From DQWO01 sp964478545 (GTDB taxonomy: Bacteria; Desulfobacterota; Anaeroferrophillalia; Anaeroferrophillales; Anaeroferrophillaceae): a stretch of 64,000 bases of DNA. Positions 64,000 through 64,000 of this stretch are shown one piece after another; positions within the stretch are counted from its first letter, which is position 1, and every line of letters starts with the position of its first letter. The notes beneath the pieces were generated by a model. The model was not told the DNA's origin, searched no databases, and worked only from the letters and a program-made list of their open reading frames with translations. A program made the translations under genes and the position numbers. The stretch is from positions 62,001 through 126,000 of the forward strand of contig CAYZIS010000005.1 in NCBI GenBank assembly GCA_964478545.1, given 5' to 3'.

Positions 64000-64000
64000 T

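Overview
The window looks like a chromosome segment from a Gram-negative, anaerobic, moderate-GC bacterium, most plausibly of the Desulfobacterota (former Deltaproteobacteria). The evidence is the mix of genes. There are anaerobe oxygen-defence proteins (rubrerythrin, a ferritin-like protein, desulfoferrodoxin/superoxide reductase), a glutaconate CoA-transferase remnant, both RNase J and RNase Y, an LPS-export permease and a heptose adenylyltransferase, AsmA, a PEP-CTERM-type TPR lipoprotein, type IV pilus PilT and a REC/HD-GYP regulator. This placement is inference from gene content.

Layout, left to right: tRNA-Pro, mltF, trxC, rbr and an ArsA-like ATPase (0-4.3 kb); a cobalamin-binding radical SAM gene (4.6-6.3 kb); an accessory patch with two convergent DUF4143 ATPases, a decayed tRNA-fMet copy, vapBC and the intact tRNA-fMet (6.5-10.8 kb); lptG, prfB (with its programmed +1 frameshift), rnj and ftsK (11.3-17.7 kb). 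A minus-strand block follows: a lipoprotein gene, alaS, recX, pilT, recA, thpR, pncC, pgpA and a ferredoxin (17.7-26.1 kb). Next come oxygen-defence genes and asmA (26.4-29.7 kb); a peptidoglycan-recycling operon ampD-nagZ-namZ (30.6-33.3 kb); and dppC, nth, a Rossmann-fold gene, ispA, xseB, an M23 peptidase and xseA (33.5-39.2 kb). The rod-shape operon mreBCD-mrdA-rodA runs from 39.5 to 44.9 kb. Then radA, a GH153-like gene overlapping rfaE2 tail to tail, a REC/HD-GYP regulator, a macrodomain protein, DedA, a TPR lipoprotein and dnaE (45.3-57.6 kb). A dynamin-like GTPase coupled to an amidohydrolase, a small coiled-coil gene, ymdB and the 3' part of rny close the window.

The cell-envelope theme is strong: MltF, the AmpD/NagZ/NamZ recycling set, an M23 peptidase, MreBCD/PBP2/RodA, LptG and RfaE2. 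A second theme is DNA repair and replication: RecA/RecX, RadA, Nth, XseAB, DnaE and FtsK.

The most unusual content is not a gene. The intergenic spaces hold several families of short, coding-free, inverted-repeat elements (MITE-like). Family B (three copies of about 250 bp) has 9-bp target-site duplications at every copy. Family A has a second palindrome nested in two of its three full copies. Family C appears five times, in one case supplying the ribosome-binding site of ampD and in another the C-terminal codons of thpR. Family E occurs as two inverted 143-bp copies. I did not find a CRISPR array, a prophage, a complete insertion sequence or an obviously new multi-gene defence system.
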